Shown here: positions 1 to 10,761 of the stretch, in pieces | How the letters are laid out: each line of letters starts with the position of its first letter | Position numbering within the stretch: the stretch's first letter is position 1 | Assembly (NCBI RefSeq): GCF_014650495.1 | Contig: NZ_BMVB01000008.1 | Location: 248,001-312,000, forward strand | Direction of reading: 5' to 3' | From: Streptomyces cinnamoneus | Lineage (GTDB): Bacteria; Actinomycetota; Actinomycetes; Streptomycetales; Streptomycetaceae | Length of the DNA: 64,000 nucleotides | Program-made: the position numbers and the translations under genes | The notes under the pieces: generated by a model | The model's database searches: none | Told to the model about the DNA's origin: nothing | Seen by the model: only the letters and a program-made list of their open reading frames with translations

Positions 1-2
1 AG

Positions 3-2168
<2,166 letters not shown>

Positions 2169-2182
2169 GCGCCGGATGAGCT

Positions 2183-2271
2183 CCGGAGCCGCCGATGGGA
2201 TGACCTCGACCCTCGGACCGTGGCGGCTCCGGTAGAAGGAGGGGCGGCCCCGCGCGGGGGCCGCCCCTTCC
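2183..2271 (+). terminator. Double hairpin after ppdK
   Basis: Two inverted repeats follow the ppdK stop. The first pairs CCGGAGCCGCC (2183-2193) with GGCGGCTCCGG (2222-2232). The second is a GC-rich stem of about 12 pairs (GGGGCGGCCCC against GGGGCCGCCCC) ending near 2271. Neither has a long T tract, which is usual for Streptomyces terminators. Confidence 0.65.
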
Positions 2272-2730
2272 GGCCATTCACGGGCAACGGCGCTGGTCCG
2301 GACCTTGACGGCGGCCCGGGAGAGGTGTCGTGGGGCGCACGGGGGCGGTTAACCCGTTCGTAACGCGACGTATACGCGAAGATCATCTGCCGGGGCGGCG
2401 GCCGGGTCCGGGCCCGGCCCGGCGGCCGGGCCGGGCGGTGGAGGGGCGGCGCCCGTGCGGGAGCGCCGCCCCTCTTTAACTCCCCCACCGGGAGTTGTTG
2501 CCGCCCGCATCGGCTCGGGCGGCAACTCACGTACTCAGCGGCCGCTTTTTCGCTCGCCACCCCCCACGGGAACGAGCGGGTGCGGCCCTGAGTGCGTGAA
2601 TAGCATTTCGCTTCTGCGATGTTCGCCGCGAGTCCTTTCAACTGTGGCCAAAAGGGCGTGGTAACACCGCGTATCGGTGTGCATACTCAGTGGGCGGGGG
2701 GTGGTTGCGGATGTCTCATGTGGGGGTTTG
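2272..2730. other. Intergenic stretch with hairpins, no gene seen
   Basis: About 460 bases between the ppdK terminator and the next gene. It holds a 12-pair hairpin (GAGGGGCGGCGC 2441-2452 with GCGCCGCCCCTC 2463-2474, then TTT) and a further imperfect stem near 2491-2528 (GAGTTG..CCGCCCG against CGGGCGGCAACTC). A poor TATACG hexamer lies at 2371-2376 with no clear -35 box. I see no credible reading frame. A small RNA between 2380 and 2477 is possible but not shown. Confidence 0.5.
2441..2477 (+). terminator. Hairpin with short T run
   Basis: A perfect 12-pair stem, 10-base loop and three T residues. It looks like an intrinsic terminator but stands about 170 bases beyond the ppdK terminators with no gene directly before it, so it may close an unannotated short transcript. 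Confidence 0.55.
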
Positions 2731-3780
2731 GTGCTGCGTGTCCATTTCACTGGACTCGATCTGGCCCGGTTGCGCCTGGCCGGCGACCCGGACGTGCTCT
2801 GGGAAACCGTATTGAGCCTGCACCGGCTCCGGGACAAACAAGGCGAGTCGATCTTCGGTGATTGGCGGTCGGAAACCCGTCCTCGGTTGAATGGTGAAAC
2901 GCGTCTTCTGGCGCCACTGGTTCCGCCTCGCGGATATTTCCCGGACTTCCTGACGCCGCCCGAAGGGTTACTCGGACTCGAGTCCGGCATACAGGCGCTG
3001 CGGGCCACGCCCGCCGAGCGGGTGCACGACGAACTGGGCCGCCTGTCCACCGTCCGCACGCTGCCGGCTTGGATACGATCGCTGGCCGAGGGCGACGCCC
3101 GCGCCTTCGGCAAGCTCATCAGCGCCCTGCATTCCTACCATCAGGCGGCCATCGCGCCCTACTGGGCCCACATCCAGGCGCAGATCGAGGCCGACCGCGC
3201 CGTGCGCGGCCGGGCCCTGCTGGACGGCGGCGCGGACGCCCTGCTGTCCTCGCTGCCGCCCACCATGCGCTGGCAGGCACCGGTGCTGGAGGTCGACTAC
3301 CCCGTCGACCGCGACGTGCACCTGGAGGGCCGCGGGCTGCTGCTCCTGCCGTCGTTCTTCTGCCGGCGCACCCCGGTGACGCTGCAGAACGCGGAGCTGA
3401 CGCCCGTGCTGGTCTACCCCGCCCGGGCCACGTCGGAGACCGCGCCCGTCGTCCCGGCCGCCCCGCGCTCGCTCGGCAAGCTCGTCGGGCACACGCGCTC
3501 GGCCGTGCTGGGCTCGATAGGCGGCGGCTGCACGACCAGCGAACTGGCCCGCCGGGTGGGCGTGTCGGCGGCCTCGGCCAGCCAGCACGCGGGCGTGCTG
3601 CGCGAGGCCGGGCTGGTGCTGACGCTGCGCAACGGCAGCGCGGTCATGCACACCCTCACCCCGCTGGGGGCGGCCCTGCTGCGCGGTGGGCACCGCGGGC
3701 CACAGGGCCGCGCCAGGGTTCAGTCGTCGATGCCGGAACGTTCCACCTCCGCCACGATGCTGCAGTTCCCCGGGGGGTGA
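2731..3780 (+). CDS. ArsR-like winged-helix transcriptional regulator
   Basis: A 349-residue protein read from the GTG at 2731, chosen because it gives the N-terminus LRVHFTGLDLARLRLA typical of this long ArsR-like group (DUF5937-type N-terminal region) and has GGGGG just upstream. An in-frame start at 2677 is less likely. The C-terminal quarter (about residues 245-320) is a winged helix: LGSIGGGCTTSELARRVGVS is followed by the recognition stretch ASASQHAGVLREAGLV. The ligand is unknown; no metal-binding Cys cluster is evident. It is convergent with the sugar ABC operon and stops 16 bases from it. Its last 20 or so codons run through a near-copy of the end of the neighbouring permease gene and through a terminator hairpin, so the C-terminal tail may be a late addition. 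Confidence 0.8.
   Translation: MLRVHFTGLDLARLRLAGDPDVLWETVLSLHRLRDKQGESIFGDWRSETRPRLNGETRLLAPLVPPRGYFPDFLTPPEGLLGLESGIQALRATPAERVHDELGRLSTVRTLPAWIRSLAEGDARAFGKLISALHSYHQAAIAPYWAHIQAQIEADRAVRGRALLDGGADALLSSLPPTMRWQAPVLEVDYPVDRDVHLEGRGLLLLPSFFCRRTPVTLQNAELTPVLVYPARATSETAPVVPAAPRSLGKLVGHTRSAVLGSIGGGCTTSELARRVGVSAASASQHAGVLREAGLVLTLRNGSAVMHTLTPLGAALLRGGHRGPQGRARVQSSMPERSTSATMLQFPGG
3720..3765. repeat. Direct repeat copy 1: copy of permease 3' end
   Basis: This stretch matches 3797-3847, which encodes the last residues and stop of the MalG-type permease. Across the first 39 bases there are only three mismatches; copy 1 then lacks five bases. On the minus strand it would read VAEVERSGIDD-stop, against VAGVERSGIDD-stop for the real gene. 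On the plus strand it is read as the tail of the ArsR-like regulator. Confidence 0.85.
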
Positions 3781-3790
3781 CCCCCGGGGA
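3767..3790. terminator. Bidirectional hairpin between convergent genes
   Basis: TCCCCGGGGG (3767-3776), loop GTGA, CCCCCGGGGA (3781-3790): ten perfect pairs. It overlaps the stop codon of the regulator and lies 7 bases from the end of the permease gene, so it can serve both directions. Confidence 0.7.
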
Positions 3791-3796
3791 CGTCCC

Positions 3797-3847
3797 TCAG
3801 TCGTCGATGCCCGAGCGTTCCACCCCCGCCACGATGTACCGCTGCAG
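3797..3847. repeat. Direct repeat copy 2: true 3' end of permease gene
   Basis: Second copy of the repeat, forming the real C-terminus of the permease (YIVAGVERSGIDD). The two copies flank the hairpin at 3767-3790. Confidence 0.85.
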
Positions 3848-4633
3848 GAACAGGAAGACCACGAGCAGCGGCAGGATCGACACGGCGGCGGCCAGGAACA
3901 GCTCGTGGAGGTTGACGGTCTGGGCGGTGGTGAACGTCGACAGCGCCACCTGCACCGTCCAGGAATCGCGGCCCTGCCCGATGACCAGCGGCCACAGGAA
4001 GGCGTTCCAGGCGCCGATGAAGACGATCGTGCCGACCGCCGCGAAGACCGGCCGCGAGTTGGGCACGACCACCCGCCAGAAGGTGCGCCAGTAGCCGAGC
4101 CCGTCCACCTGGGCGGCGTCCTCCAGCTCGCGGGGGAAGCCCAGGAAGTACTGGCGGAAGACGAAGCAGGCGAACGCGCTGAAGAGCGTCGGCACGATCA
4201 GCCCGCGCAGCGAGGAGACCCAGCCGAGCGAGGAGACCAGCACGAACGACGGCACGAACGTGACCGCCGCCGGGACCATCAGGGTGCCCACGATCGCGTA
4301 GAAGACGGCGTTCGCGTGCCGGTAGGGGATGCGGGCCAGGCCGTAGCCGGCGAGGGAGGCGAGCAGCAGCGTGCCGGCGGTGGTCGCCACGGCGATCAGC
4401 GAGGAGTTCAGCAGGGCGTGCGCCATGGGCACGTCCGGGTCGGCGAACAGCTCGCGGACGTTCGACCAGTGCGGGTCGCGCGGGAAGAGCGTCCAGTCCG
4501 GTGCGGTGATCTCCGCCTCGGAGGCCAGCCCGTTGCGGACGAGCAGGTAGAAGGGGATCAGGAAGAGCGCGGCCAGCGCGATCAGCAGCGCCAGCCGCAG
4601 CGCGCGCCCGGCGCGCACGAGGGCGTCGTCCAC
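3797..4633 (-). CDS. Sugar ABC transporter permease, MalG type
   Basis: A 278-residue inner-membrane permease of the carbohydrate-uptake CUT1 group, with about six hydrophobic segments. The first is ALLIALAALFLIPFYLLV near residue 14. The EAA loop that contacts the ATPase is seen as DAAQVDGLGYWRTFWRVVVP. Start is the GTG at 4633, four bases after the stop of the upstream permease gene, so the two are co-translated. It is the third gene of a binding protein, MalF, MalG operon. No ATPase gene is present; in Streptomyces such importers are usually powered by the shared ATPase MsiK. The substrate cannot be told from the sequence. Confidence 0.92.
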   Translation of the reverse strand: MDDALVRAGRALRLALLIALAALFLIPFYLLVRNGLASEAEITAPDWTLFPRDPHWSNVRELFADPDVPMAHALLNSSLIAVATTAGTLLLASLAGYGLARIPYRHANAVFYAIVGTLMVPAAVTFVPSFVLVSSLGWVSSLRGLIVPTLFSAFACFVFRQYFLGFPRELEDAAQVDGLGYWRTFWRVVVPNSRPVFAAVGTIVFIGAWNAFLWPLVIGQGRDSWTVQVALSTFTTAQTVNLHELFLAAAVSILPLLVVFLFLQRYIVAGVERSGIDD

Positions 4634-4637
4634 GGTG

Positions 4638-5564
4638 TCAGTACTCCTCTCTGCGACCGAGCCCCGACCAGCGGGCCTGCACGACGGTCACCACCAGGAT
4701 GATCAGGGCCAGGATCACCGCGCCCGCGCTGCCCAGGCCCAGGTCCTGACCCTGGCCGAGCGCGGTGTAGTACAGGTGGACGAGCGGCGGGCGGGCGTAG
4801 GGCGGGTAACCGCGGGCGCCGGAGAGCAGGTTGTAGAACTCGTCGAACGCCTGGAAGGCGCCCACGACCAGCAGCAGCACCACGGCCACCGAGGTGGTGC
4901 GCAGGGCCGGGAAGGTGATGTGCCGGAACGTCTGCCACCCCGGCCGGGCGCCGTCCAGCGCCGCGGCCTCGTACAGCCGCACCGGGATGCGCTGCAGCCC
5001 CGCCAGGAACAGCAGCATGTAGAAGCCGGCCTGCAGCCAGAGCCGCACGGTGATGATCACGAGCCAGTACCAGGGCGGGTCGGTGGCCGCCAGCCAGGCG
5101 ACCGGCTCCGCGCCGAACCAGCCGAGGACGGTGTTGGCCAGTCCGAAGCGCACGCCGTTGAAGACCGACATCTTCCACACCATCGCGGCCACGACGTACG
5201 AGCAGGCGGCCGGCAGGAAGAAGACGGACCGGAAGAACGCCTGGGCGAACCGCAGCCGGTTCACCGCCAGGGCCAGGCCGAGGGAGAGCGCGTAGGTGGC
5301 CGGCACGATGAAGGCGGTGAACACCGTGAAGGTCAGCAGCGAGGAGCGGAAGGCCGGGTCGCCCAGCATCGCCGTGTAGTTGCCGAAGCCCACGAAGTCC
5401 GTGGGGGAGACGGTGTTGTGGGCGTCGAAGAAGCTGAGGTACACGCTCCAGGCGAGCGGTACGTACGTGAAGAGGGCGAGCCCCGCTACGAACGGGCCGA
5501 CGAACGTCCAGAACCAGAAGGTACGGTTCCGCTGCCGTCGGCGCTCGCCGCCCGGCGCGCTCAT
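4638..5564 (-). CDS. Sugar ABC transporter permease, MalF type
   Basis: A 308-residue permease starting at the ATG at 5564, whose first bases overlap the stop of the binding-protein gene as ATGA. Arg/Gln-rich N-terminus (RRRQRNRTFWFW), then hydrophobic segments beginning FVGPFVAGLALFTYVPLAW. The EAA-type loop is LYEAAALDGARPGWQTFRHI, near residue 208. It should pair with the MalG-type permease downstream to form the channel. The same frame stays open upstream through the binding-protein gene, but that part has no membrane or permease character and is a shadow. Confidence 0.92.
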   Translation of the reverse strand: MSAPGGERRRQRNRTFWFWTFVGPFVAGLALFTYVPLAWSVYLSFFDAHNTVSPTDFVGFGNYTAMLGDPAFRSSLLTFTVFTAFIVPATYALSLGLALAVNRLRFAQAFFRSVFFLPAACSYVVAAMVWKMSVFNGVRFGLANTVLGWFGAEPVAWLAATDPPWYWLVIITVRLWLQAGFYMLLFLAGLQRIPVRLYEAAALDGARPGWQTFRHITFPALRTTSVAVVLLLVVGAFQAFDEFYNLLSGARGYPPYARPPLVHLYYTALGQGQDLGLGSAGAVILALIILVVTVVQARWSGLGRREEY

Positions 5565-6826
5565 GACCCCTTCCGCATGCGGCGCAGCTCGGCCTCGGCC
5601 TTGCGGACGGCCGACTTGAGCTCGGTGGCGGGGTCGGCACCGCCCTTGATGATGCGGTTGAGGGCGTCCTGATAGGTGGTTTGGCTCGGCGGCGTCCATA
5701 AAAGGGGCTGCGCCGGGAAGCCGTGGTCCGTGGTGAAACGGACGATCTCGGCCGCCGGCCCGTTCCTGAGCCGGTCCGCCCGCGCGGCCAGGGAGGTGCG
5801 GGCGGGGATGTGGAAGCCGTAGGAGAGGGCGAAGTCCTCCTGGAGGTCGGTGCGCTCGACCCACAGCCACTTCACGAAGGCCCTGGCCGCGTCCCGGTGC
5901 CCGCTGCGGGCGCTCACGGCCGCCGACCACGCCCCCACCGGCACGGCGGGCCGCCCGGCCGGCCCGTCCGGTGGGAAGGGCAGCACCCCGAAGTCCTCGC
6001 CGTGGGCCCTCTTGATCTGCGGCAGGGCCCACAGCCCGGACCACTGCATCGCTGTGAGTCCCTGCACGAAGGCCGACGGGTCGGCCCAGTCGGTGGGCGC
6101 GCCCAGCAGCAGCGACTTGTCGGCGTAGAGCCGGTGCAACGTGCCGAGGGTGCGGGCGGCGGCGGGGTCGTCGAAGCCCACCGCGCCCTCGTCGGTCACG
6201 AGCGAGAGCCCGGCGGCGTGCAGGGGAGTGCCGCCGAGGACGCCGGCGCCCCCGTCGTTGCCGAGGAAGAGACCCTTGACCTTGGCGGTCGTGAGCCTTC
6301 CCGCCGCGTCGACCAGCTCGTCCAGGGTGCGCGGCGGCCGCACCCCGGCGGCCTGCAGCAGGCTCTTGCGGTAGTAGAGCACCTGCGTGTCGACGAGCTG
6401 CGGAACGCCCCAGACGCGGCCGTCGTAGGTCTTGGGCGCGAGGACGGCCTGGCCGAAGTCGCCCTTGACATCGGCGATCACGTCGGTCAGATCGACGATC
6501 TGCCCGCTGTGGATCTGGTCGAGCGTCGGGCCGCTCACCTCCAGGACGTCGGGGCCCGAGTCGGTCAACAGGGCGGCCGAGGACTGCTGTTCGTAGTTGC
6601 CCGGCCGCCACTCCACCCGGACGTCGGCATCCTTGTACGCGGCGGCGTACCGGCCGACGGCCTGCCGGGTGCCCGCCTCCCCGTACTGGTGGTACCACTG
6701 CGACAGACGAGGCCGGCCCGAACCACCGCCGCCACGACCGGTGTTCGTGCCGCAGGCGGTGGCGAGGCCGCCCGTCAGTGCGAGGCCGGCGGCACCGGCC
6801 ATGAGCGTTCTGCGGTTGATCGGCAT
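5561..6826 (-). CDS. Extracellular sugar-binding lipoprotein of ABC importer
   Basis: A 421-residue solute-binding protein (SBP family 1). The start at 6826 (MPINRRTLMAG) is preferred over 6865 because GGGAG lies about 8 bases before it and it places the signal at the N-terminus. A twin Arg and hydrophobic run end in LTGGLATACG, a lipobox whose Cys would be lipid-anchored outside the membrane. The mature part has SBP features (QWYHQYGEAG, YAAAYKDADVRVEW, GPDVLEVSG). It is first in the operon and should deliver the sugar to the two permeases. The ligand is unknown. The closest plus-strand regulator is the ArsR-like gene at the other end of the operon. Confidence 0.92.
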   Translation of the reverse strand: MPINRRTLMAGAAGLALTGGLATACGTNTGRGGGGSGRPRLSQWYHQYGEAGTRQAVGRYAAAYKDADVRVEWRPGNYEQQSSAALLTDSGPDVLEVSGPTLDQIHSGQIVDLTDVIADVKGDFGQAVLAPKTYDGRVWGVPQLVDTQVLYYRKSLLQAAGVRPPRTLDELVDAAGRLTTAKVKGLFLGNDGGAGVLGGTPLHAAGLSLVTDEGAVGFDDPAAARTLGTLHRLYADKSLLLGAPTDWADPSAFVQGLTAMQWSGLWALPQIKRAHGEDFGVLPFPPDGPAGRPAVPVGAWSAAVSARSGHRDAARAFVKWLWVERTDLQEDFALSYGFHIPARTSLAARADRLRNGPAAEIVRFTTDHGFPAQPLLWTPPSQTTYQDALNRIIKGGADPATELKSAVRKAEAELRRMRKGS

Positions 6827-6899
6827 GGTCGGCTCTCCCTCGGCGTGCGGGACCGTACGGATCAACGATCAACGATGGAGGGCGATGGCGACAGGGCCG

Positions 6900-8831
6900 T
6901 TACCGCCGCGTGCCGGCCTTCCCGGGCGCGGCCCGCCCCGGGCCCGGCTGCCGGGTGTCGATCCGCCGGGTGTCGATCCGGAAACGCAGCCGGCAGATCA
7001 CCGCATCGGTGTCCCGGCGGACCGCGTGGGCGACGACGGCACCGCGCTGGTTCTGCAGCAGCCGCTGCCACAGGTGCGCGGGCTCCACCTCGGGGATGAG
7101 CACCGTGACCCGGTTGTCGGGGTGCCGCCCGGCCAGCTCGTGGACGTACGCGACGATCGGGCGGCCCAGGGCGCGGCCGGGGGCGGGCAGTTCCACGAGG
7201 TCGACGCCGGGGCTCCACAGCTCCCAGTCGCGGCGCAGCGACTCCGCCGCCCGCCGCCCCTCCGCGTCGGGCTGGGTGACGGTCACGGCCACCACCTCGT
7301 CCCCGAGCGACACCGCGGCGGTCAGAGCCTTGCTGGTCAGCCGGGACAGCGAGGAGACGGGCACGACGACCACCGAGTGGCAGCGCCGCGGGGCCTCCGG
7401 CACCCGGCCCAGCTCCAGGCGCTCGCCGATGCGCGCGTACGCCCGGTGGACCGCCTCGAAGGCCAGCACCAGCACGGGGAGCGCCACGACGATCAGCCAG
7501 GCGCCCTCGGCGAACTTCGTGGCCGTGACCACCACGGCCGACACACCGGTCAGCACGGCCCCGAAGCCATTGACCAGCGCCTTGCCGCGCCACCCGGCGG
7601 AACGTTCCTGCCGCCAGTGGCGGACCATGCCCACCTGGCAGAGGGTGAAGCCGACGAACACCCCGATCGCGAACAGCGGCACCAGCGTGTTGACGTCCCC
7701 GCCGGAGAAGACCAGCAGCAGCGCCGAGACGGCCGCCAGAGCCAGCACGCCGTGCCGGTGGACCTGGCGGTCGGCCTTCAGCCCGAAGACGTGCGGCAAG
7801 TAATTGTCGCGGGCCAGCAGGCCCATGAGCACCGGCAGCCCGCCGAAGGAGGTGTTCGCGGCCAGTGCCAGCAGCACCACGGTCGCGAACTGCACCACGT
7901 AGAAGGCCCCGTTGTGCCCCAGCGAGGCGTCCGCGAGCTGCGCGAGGACGGTGACGCCCTCCACCGGCTGGAGGTGGAAGCGGCCGATGAGGACGGACAG
8001 CCCGATCAGCATGACGCCCAGCAGCGCACCCAGCGCGACCTCCGTGCGCTGGGCGCGGCGGGTGGCCGGGGCCCGGAAGGACGGCACGGCGTTGGCGACC
8101 GCCTCCACGCCGGTGAGCGCGGAGCAGCCGGCGGCGAACGCCTTCAGCAGGAGCAGGGCGCCGACGGTCGTGGCGTCGCCGGCCAGGGCGGACGCATGGC
8201 CGGCGGCGGCCTCGGTGCTCACGGGCGCGTCACGGAAGAGGCCCACGACGATCAGGACCAGGATCGAGCCCACGAAGACGGCGGTCGGCACGATGAACGC
8301 CCTCGCCGAGTCCACGATGCCGCGCAGGTTCACGCCCGTCACCAGGGCCAGCACGCCCAGGCAGATCCCCAGCCGGTCGCCGTACAGGGAAGGGAAGGCG
8401 GAGGTGAGGGCGGCGACGCCGGCGGTCACCGAGACGGCCACGTTCAGCACGTAGTCCAGGACGAGGGACGCCGCGGTGAACAGGCTCGTCCGCCGGCCCA
8501 GGTGCCGCTTGGCGACGGCGTACGACCCGCCGCCGTCGGGGAACGCCGCGATGACCTGCCGGTAGGAGGCGACGAGCACGGCCAGCAGGGCCGCGATGGC
8601 GAGCGTGACCGGCAGTGTGAACCCGAGGCCGTGCGCCCCGGCCGCCGCCAGCACGAGAACGATCGCCTCCGGCCCGTACGCCACCGACGCCATCGCATCC
8701 AGCGACAGGGCCGCGAGGCCCTGGGTGGCGGTCAGCCGGTACCGGTCCTCCGCGGCGGTCCGCGCGGCGCCGGTATCCGGCGGTTCCTCACCCGTACCCG
8801 AGGTGTGCTCCGAGTGGGCCAGTATGGACAT
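6900..8831 (-). CDS. APC-superfamily amino acid permease
   Basis: A 643-residue integral membrane protein. Residues from about 32 to 470 hold about 12 hydrophobic segments with the APC signature early on (GLAALSLDAMASVAYGPEAIV) and FPDGGGSYAVAKRHLG. The last 165 residues are a hydrophilic cytosolic domain (RCHSVVVVPVSSLSRLTSKAL and on) resembling the tail of large APC permeases. ATG at 8831 has GGAGG about 10 bases upstream. The substrate is not evident; an amino acid or organic cation is likely. It is divergent from the small membrane-protein gene at 9055 across 223 bases and lies 73 bases upstream of the sugar-binding gene, probably a separate unit. Confidence 0.87.
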   Translation of the reverse strand: MSILAHSEHTSGTGEEPPDTGAARTAAEDRYRLTATQGLAALSLDAMASVAYGPEAIVLVLAAAGAHGLGFTLPVTLAIAALLAVLVASYRQVIAAFPDGGGSYAVAKRHLGRRTSLFTAASLVLDYVLNVAVSVTAGVAALTSAFPSLYGDRLGICLGVLALVTGVNLRGIVDSARAFIVPTAVFVGSILVLIVVGLFRDAPVSTEAAAGHASALAGDATTVGALLLLKAFAAGCSALTGVEAVANAVPSFRAPATRRAQRTEVALGALLGVMLIGLSVLIGRFHLQPVEGVTVLAQLADASLGHNGAFYVVQFATVVLLALAANTSFGGLPVLMGLLARDNYLPHVFGLKADRQVHRHGVLALAAVSALLLVFSGGDVNTLVPLFAIGVFVGFTLCQVGMVRHWRQERSAGWRGKALVNGFGAVLTGVSAVVVTATKFAEGAWLIVVALPVLVLAFEAVHRAYARIGERLELGRVPEAPRRCHSVVVVPVSSLSRLTSKALTAAVSLGDEVVAVTVTQPDAEGRRAAESLRRDWELWSPGVDLVELPAPGRALGRPIVAYVHELAGRHPDNRVTVLIPEVEPAHLWQRLLQNQRGAVVAHAVRRDTDAVICRLRFRIDTRRIDTRQPGPGRAAPGKAGTRR

Positions 8832-9054
8832 CTTTTGTCGTACCTCCGATGTGTCGGAGGCTCAGACTGCGCCGGTGCTGCCGGGGCCGCTCCCGGCCTT
8901 GGCGGCCTCTTGGCGCAATTCGGCGCGATCCGTACGCGTTCTTGACGCCGTGCGAGGTCAGGGCGTCAGCATGCCGCAAGGATTGGCCAAGACCGCGTCA
9001 GCGCGGCGTCAACATTCGCCGGGGTGCCCGCCCGGCGCCTCTAGCGTCACCACC

Positions 9055-9654
9055 ATGGGACGGCGACAGACATTACGGGCGCGTGCGCGCGTGCGCGAGG
9101 CTTACGGCCGGCACCACCCCAAGGCACGCCCGTCCGCGGGCGACGCGCCCGGCAGCGTCCGGGCCTGGGACCGCAACTGGCGGCGCGAGGCGCGCACCGC
9201 CTGGTGGTGCGGGCTGTCGCTCGGCGGGGTGCTGCTCCTCGCCGACCTCGCCCGCGGCGGCCTCGACTGGCAGCGCGGCTGTTCCTGGACGGCCATCGGC
9301 GCGGCGCTCGTCGCCGTGCTGCGGCCGCCGCGGATCACCGCCGGAGAGGACTGGCTGGCGGCGCGCGGCCTGCTGCGCGAGCACCGCGTGCGCACCGACC
9401 TGCTCACCCAGGTGCGGCGCGCCGACGGCGTCGCACCCCGGCTGGTCCTGCGCGACGTCGGCGGCAACCGCGTCGAGCTGGACCCGGCGGTGCTCGCCGC
9501 CAACCCGCTGCTGTGGCACCGCCTCGACGCCGGCGCCCGTCGCTCCCGCGAGCGCGGCCTGCTGCGCGAGGGCGCGGTGCCGCTGGCCGCGCTGGCGGCC
9601 CGCATCGACGGGGAGGGCGCGCGGAGGCTGCTGAAGTCCGCGGGGCTGGAGTAG
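9055..9654 (+). CDS. Small membrane protein of unknown function
   Basis: A 199-residue protein from the ATG at 9055. Basic N-terminus (GRRQTLRARARVREAYGRHHPKA), then two hydrophobic stretches (WCGLSLGGVLLLADLA and WTAIGAALVAVL), then a soluble part of about 110 residues. The soluble part (GEDWLAARGLLREHRVRTDLL, then VLRDVGGNRVELDPAVLAANP) resembles the PH-like cytosolic part of actinobacterial membrane proteins, but I do not recognise a named family with certainty. It is divergent from the APC permease and stands alone. Confidence 0.75.
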   Translation: MGRRQTLRARARVREAYGRHHPKARPSAGDAPGSVRAWDRNWRREARTAWWCGLSLGGVLLLADLARGGLDWQRGCSWTAIGAALVAVLRPPRITAGEDWLAARGLLREHRVRTDLLTQVRRADGVAPRLVLRDVGGNRVELDPAVLAANPLLWHRLDAGARRSRERGLLREGAVPLAALAARIDGEGARRLLKSAGLE

Positions 9655-9785
9655 AGGCAGGTCCTGGGCCGCCCGGCCTGGAGCGGGACGGGCTCCGGCC
9701 CGCACGCCTGGAGCGGGACAGGCCCCGGCTCGTACGGCCTTGAGCCGACGGGCCTGGTCCGTCCGGCGGGGCGGACGGTGCCCCG

Positions 9786-10703
9786 TCACCCGTAGACGAC
9801 CCCCGTCAGCCGCTCCGACGCCGCCCAGAGCCCCGCGCTCGCCCGGTCGTCCAGCGTCCACCGCGCCCGCACCGAGCGCACGGGCGCGCCGCGCCACAGC
9901 TGCACGCGCGGCCCGAAGAAGTCGTCCTGCCGCACGTCCGGTGCGGTGGCGGCGTACAGCGACGGCAGCGCGCCCTCCTCCGGGCTCTGCGCGACGGCGC
10001 GGTTGAGCAGCTCGGCGCCCTTCTCCCGCCAGGCGCGCTCCTCCATCCGGGCCCCGGCCGTCTGCAGGTTGGTCGCCGCGTAGCCGGGGTGCGCCGCGGC
10101 CGCCACCACGTCCGAGCCCTCCGCCGTCAGCCGCCGGGCCAGCTCGTGCACGAAGAGCAGGTTCGCGCTCTTGGAACGGCCGTAGGCGATCCAGCGCCGG
10201 TAGCGGTGCTCCATCTGCAGGTCCCGCGGATCGACCGTGCCCAGGAAGTGCAGCCCGCTGGAGACGGTGACCACCCGCGCCCCCGGAGCGGCCGCGCGCA
10301 GCCGGGGGAGGAGCAGCCCGGTCAGGGCGAAGTGGCCGAGGTGGTTGGTCCCGAACTGCATCTCGAAGCCGTCCACCGTCCGGCGGTGCGGCAGCGCCAT
10401 CACCCCGGCGTTGTTGACCAGCAGGTCCACCCGGTCCTCCGCGAGGTCCTCCGCGAAGGCCCGTACGGAGCCCAGGTCGGCGAGGTCCAGCTGTGCGAGC
10501 CGCACGTCGGCGCCGGGCGCCTGGGCCCGCATCAGCTCCTCGGCCGCCTTGCCGCGCGTCGCGTCCCGGCAGGCCAGCACCACCCGCGCACCGCGCCGGG
10601 CGAGCTCCCGGGCGGTGACGTAGCCGATGCCGCTGTTGGCGCCGGTCACCACGGCGGTGCGGCCGCTCTGGTCGGGGATGTCGCTCGTGCTCCAGCCGTT
10701 CAT
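9786..10703 (-). CDS. Short-chain dehydrogenase/reductase
   Basis: A 305-residue SDR enzyme. The Rossmann motif TGANSGIGYVTARELA lies near residue 20, NNAG near residue 95, and the active site has Ser (VVTVSSG) and YGRSK, in which Tyr and Lys are catalytic. The family reduces carbonyls with NAD(P)H; this subgroup (retinol dehydrogenase/WW-oxidoreductase-like) has no predictable substrate. The ATG at 10703 starts MNGWSTSDIPDQSGRTAVVTG; longer in-frame extensions upstream have no SDR content. The gene follows the P450 remnant on the same strand by 58 bases. Confidence 0.93.
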   Translation of the reverse strand: MNGWSTSDIPDQSGRTAVVTGANSGIGYVTARELARRGARVVLACRDATRGKAAEELMRAQAPGADVRLAQLDLADLGSVRAFAEDLAEDRVDLLVNNAGVMALPHRRTVDGFEMQFGTNHLGHFALTGLLLPRLRAAAPGARVVTVSSGLHFLGTVDPRDLQMEHRYRRWIAYGRSKSANLLFVHELARRLTAEGSDVVAAAAHPGYAATNLQTAGARMEERAWREKGAELLNRAVAQSPEEGALPSLYAATAPDVRQDDFFGPRVQLWRGAPVRSVRARWTLDDRASAGLWAASERLTGVVYG

Positions 10704-10761
10704 CGTCCGCTGTACTCCTGTCTCACGAGGGGCGCCGGCCCGGCACCACGGGGGGACCGTG

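Noticed and set aside
4638..6872. A 744-codon frame covering the MalF permease and the region of the binding protein
   Set aside because: Only the part from 5564 onward has permease character; upstream it is the Arg/Gly-rich shadow of the binding-protein gene.
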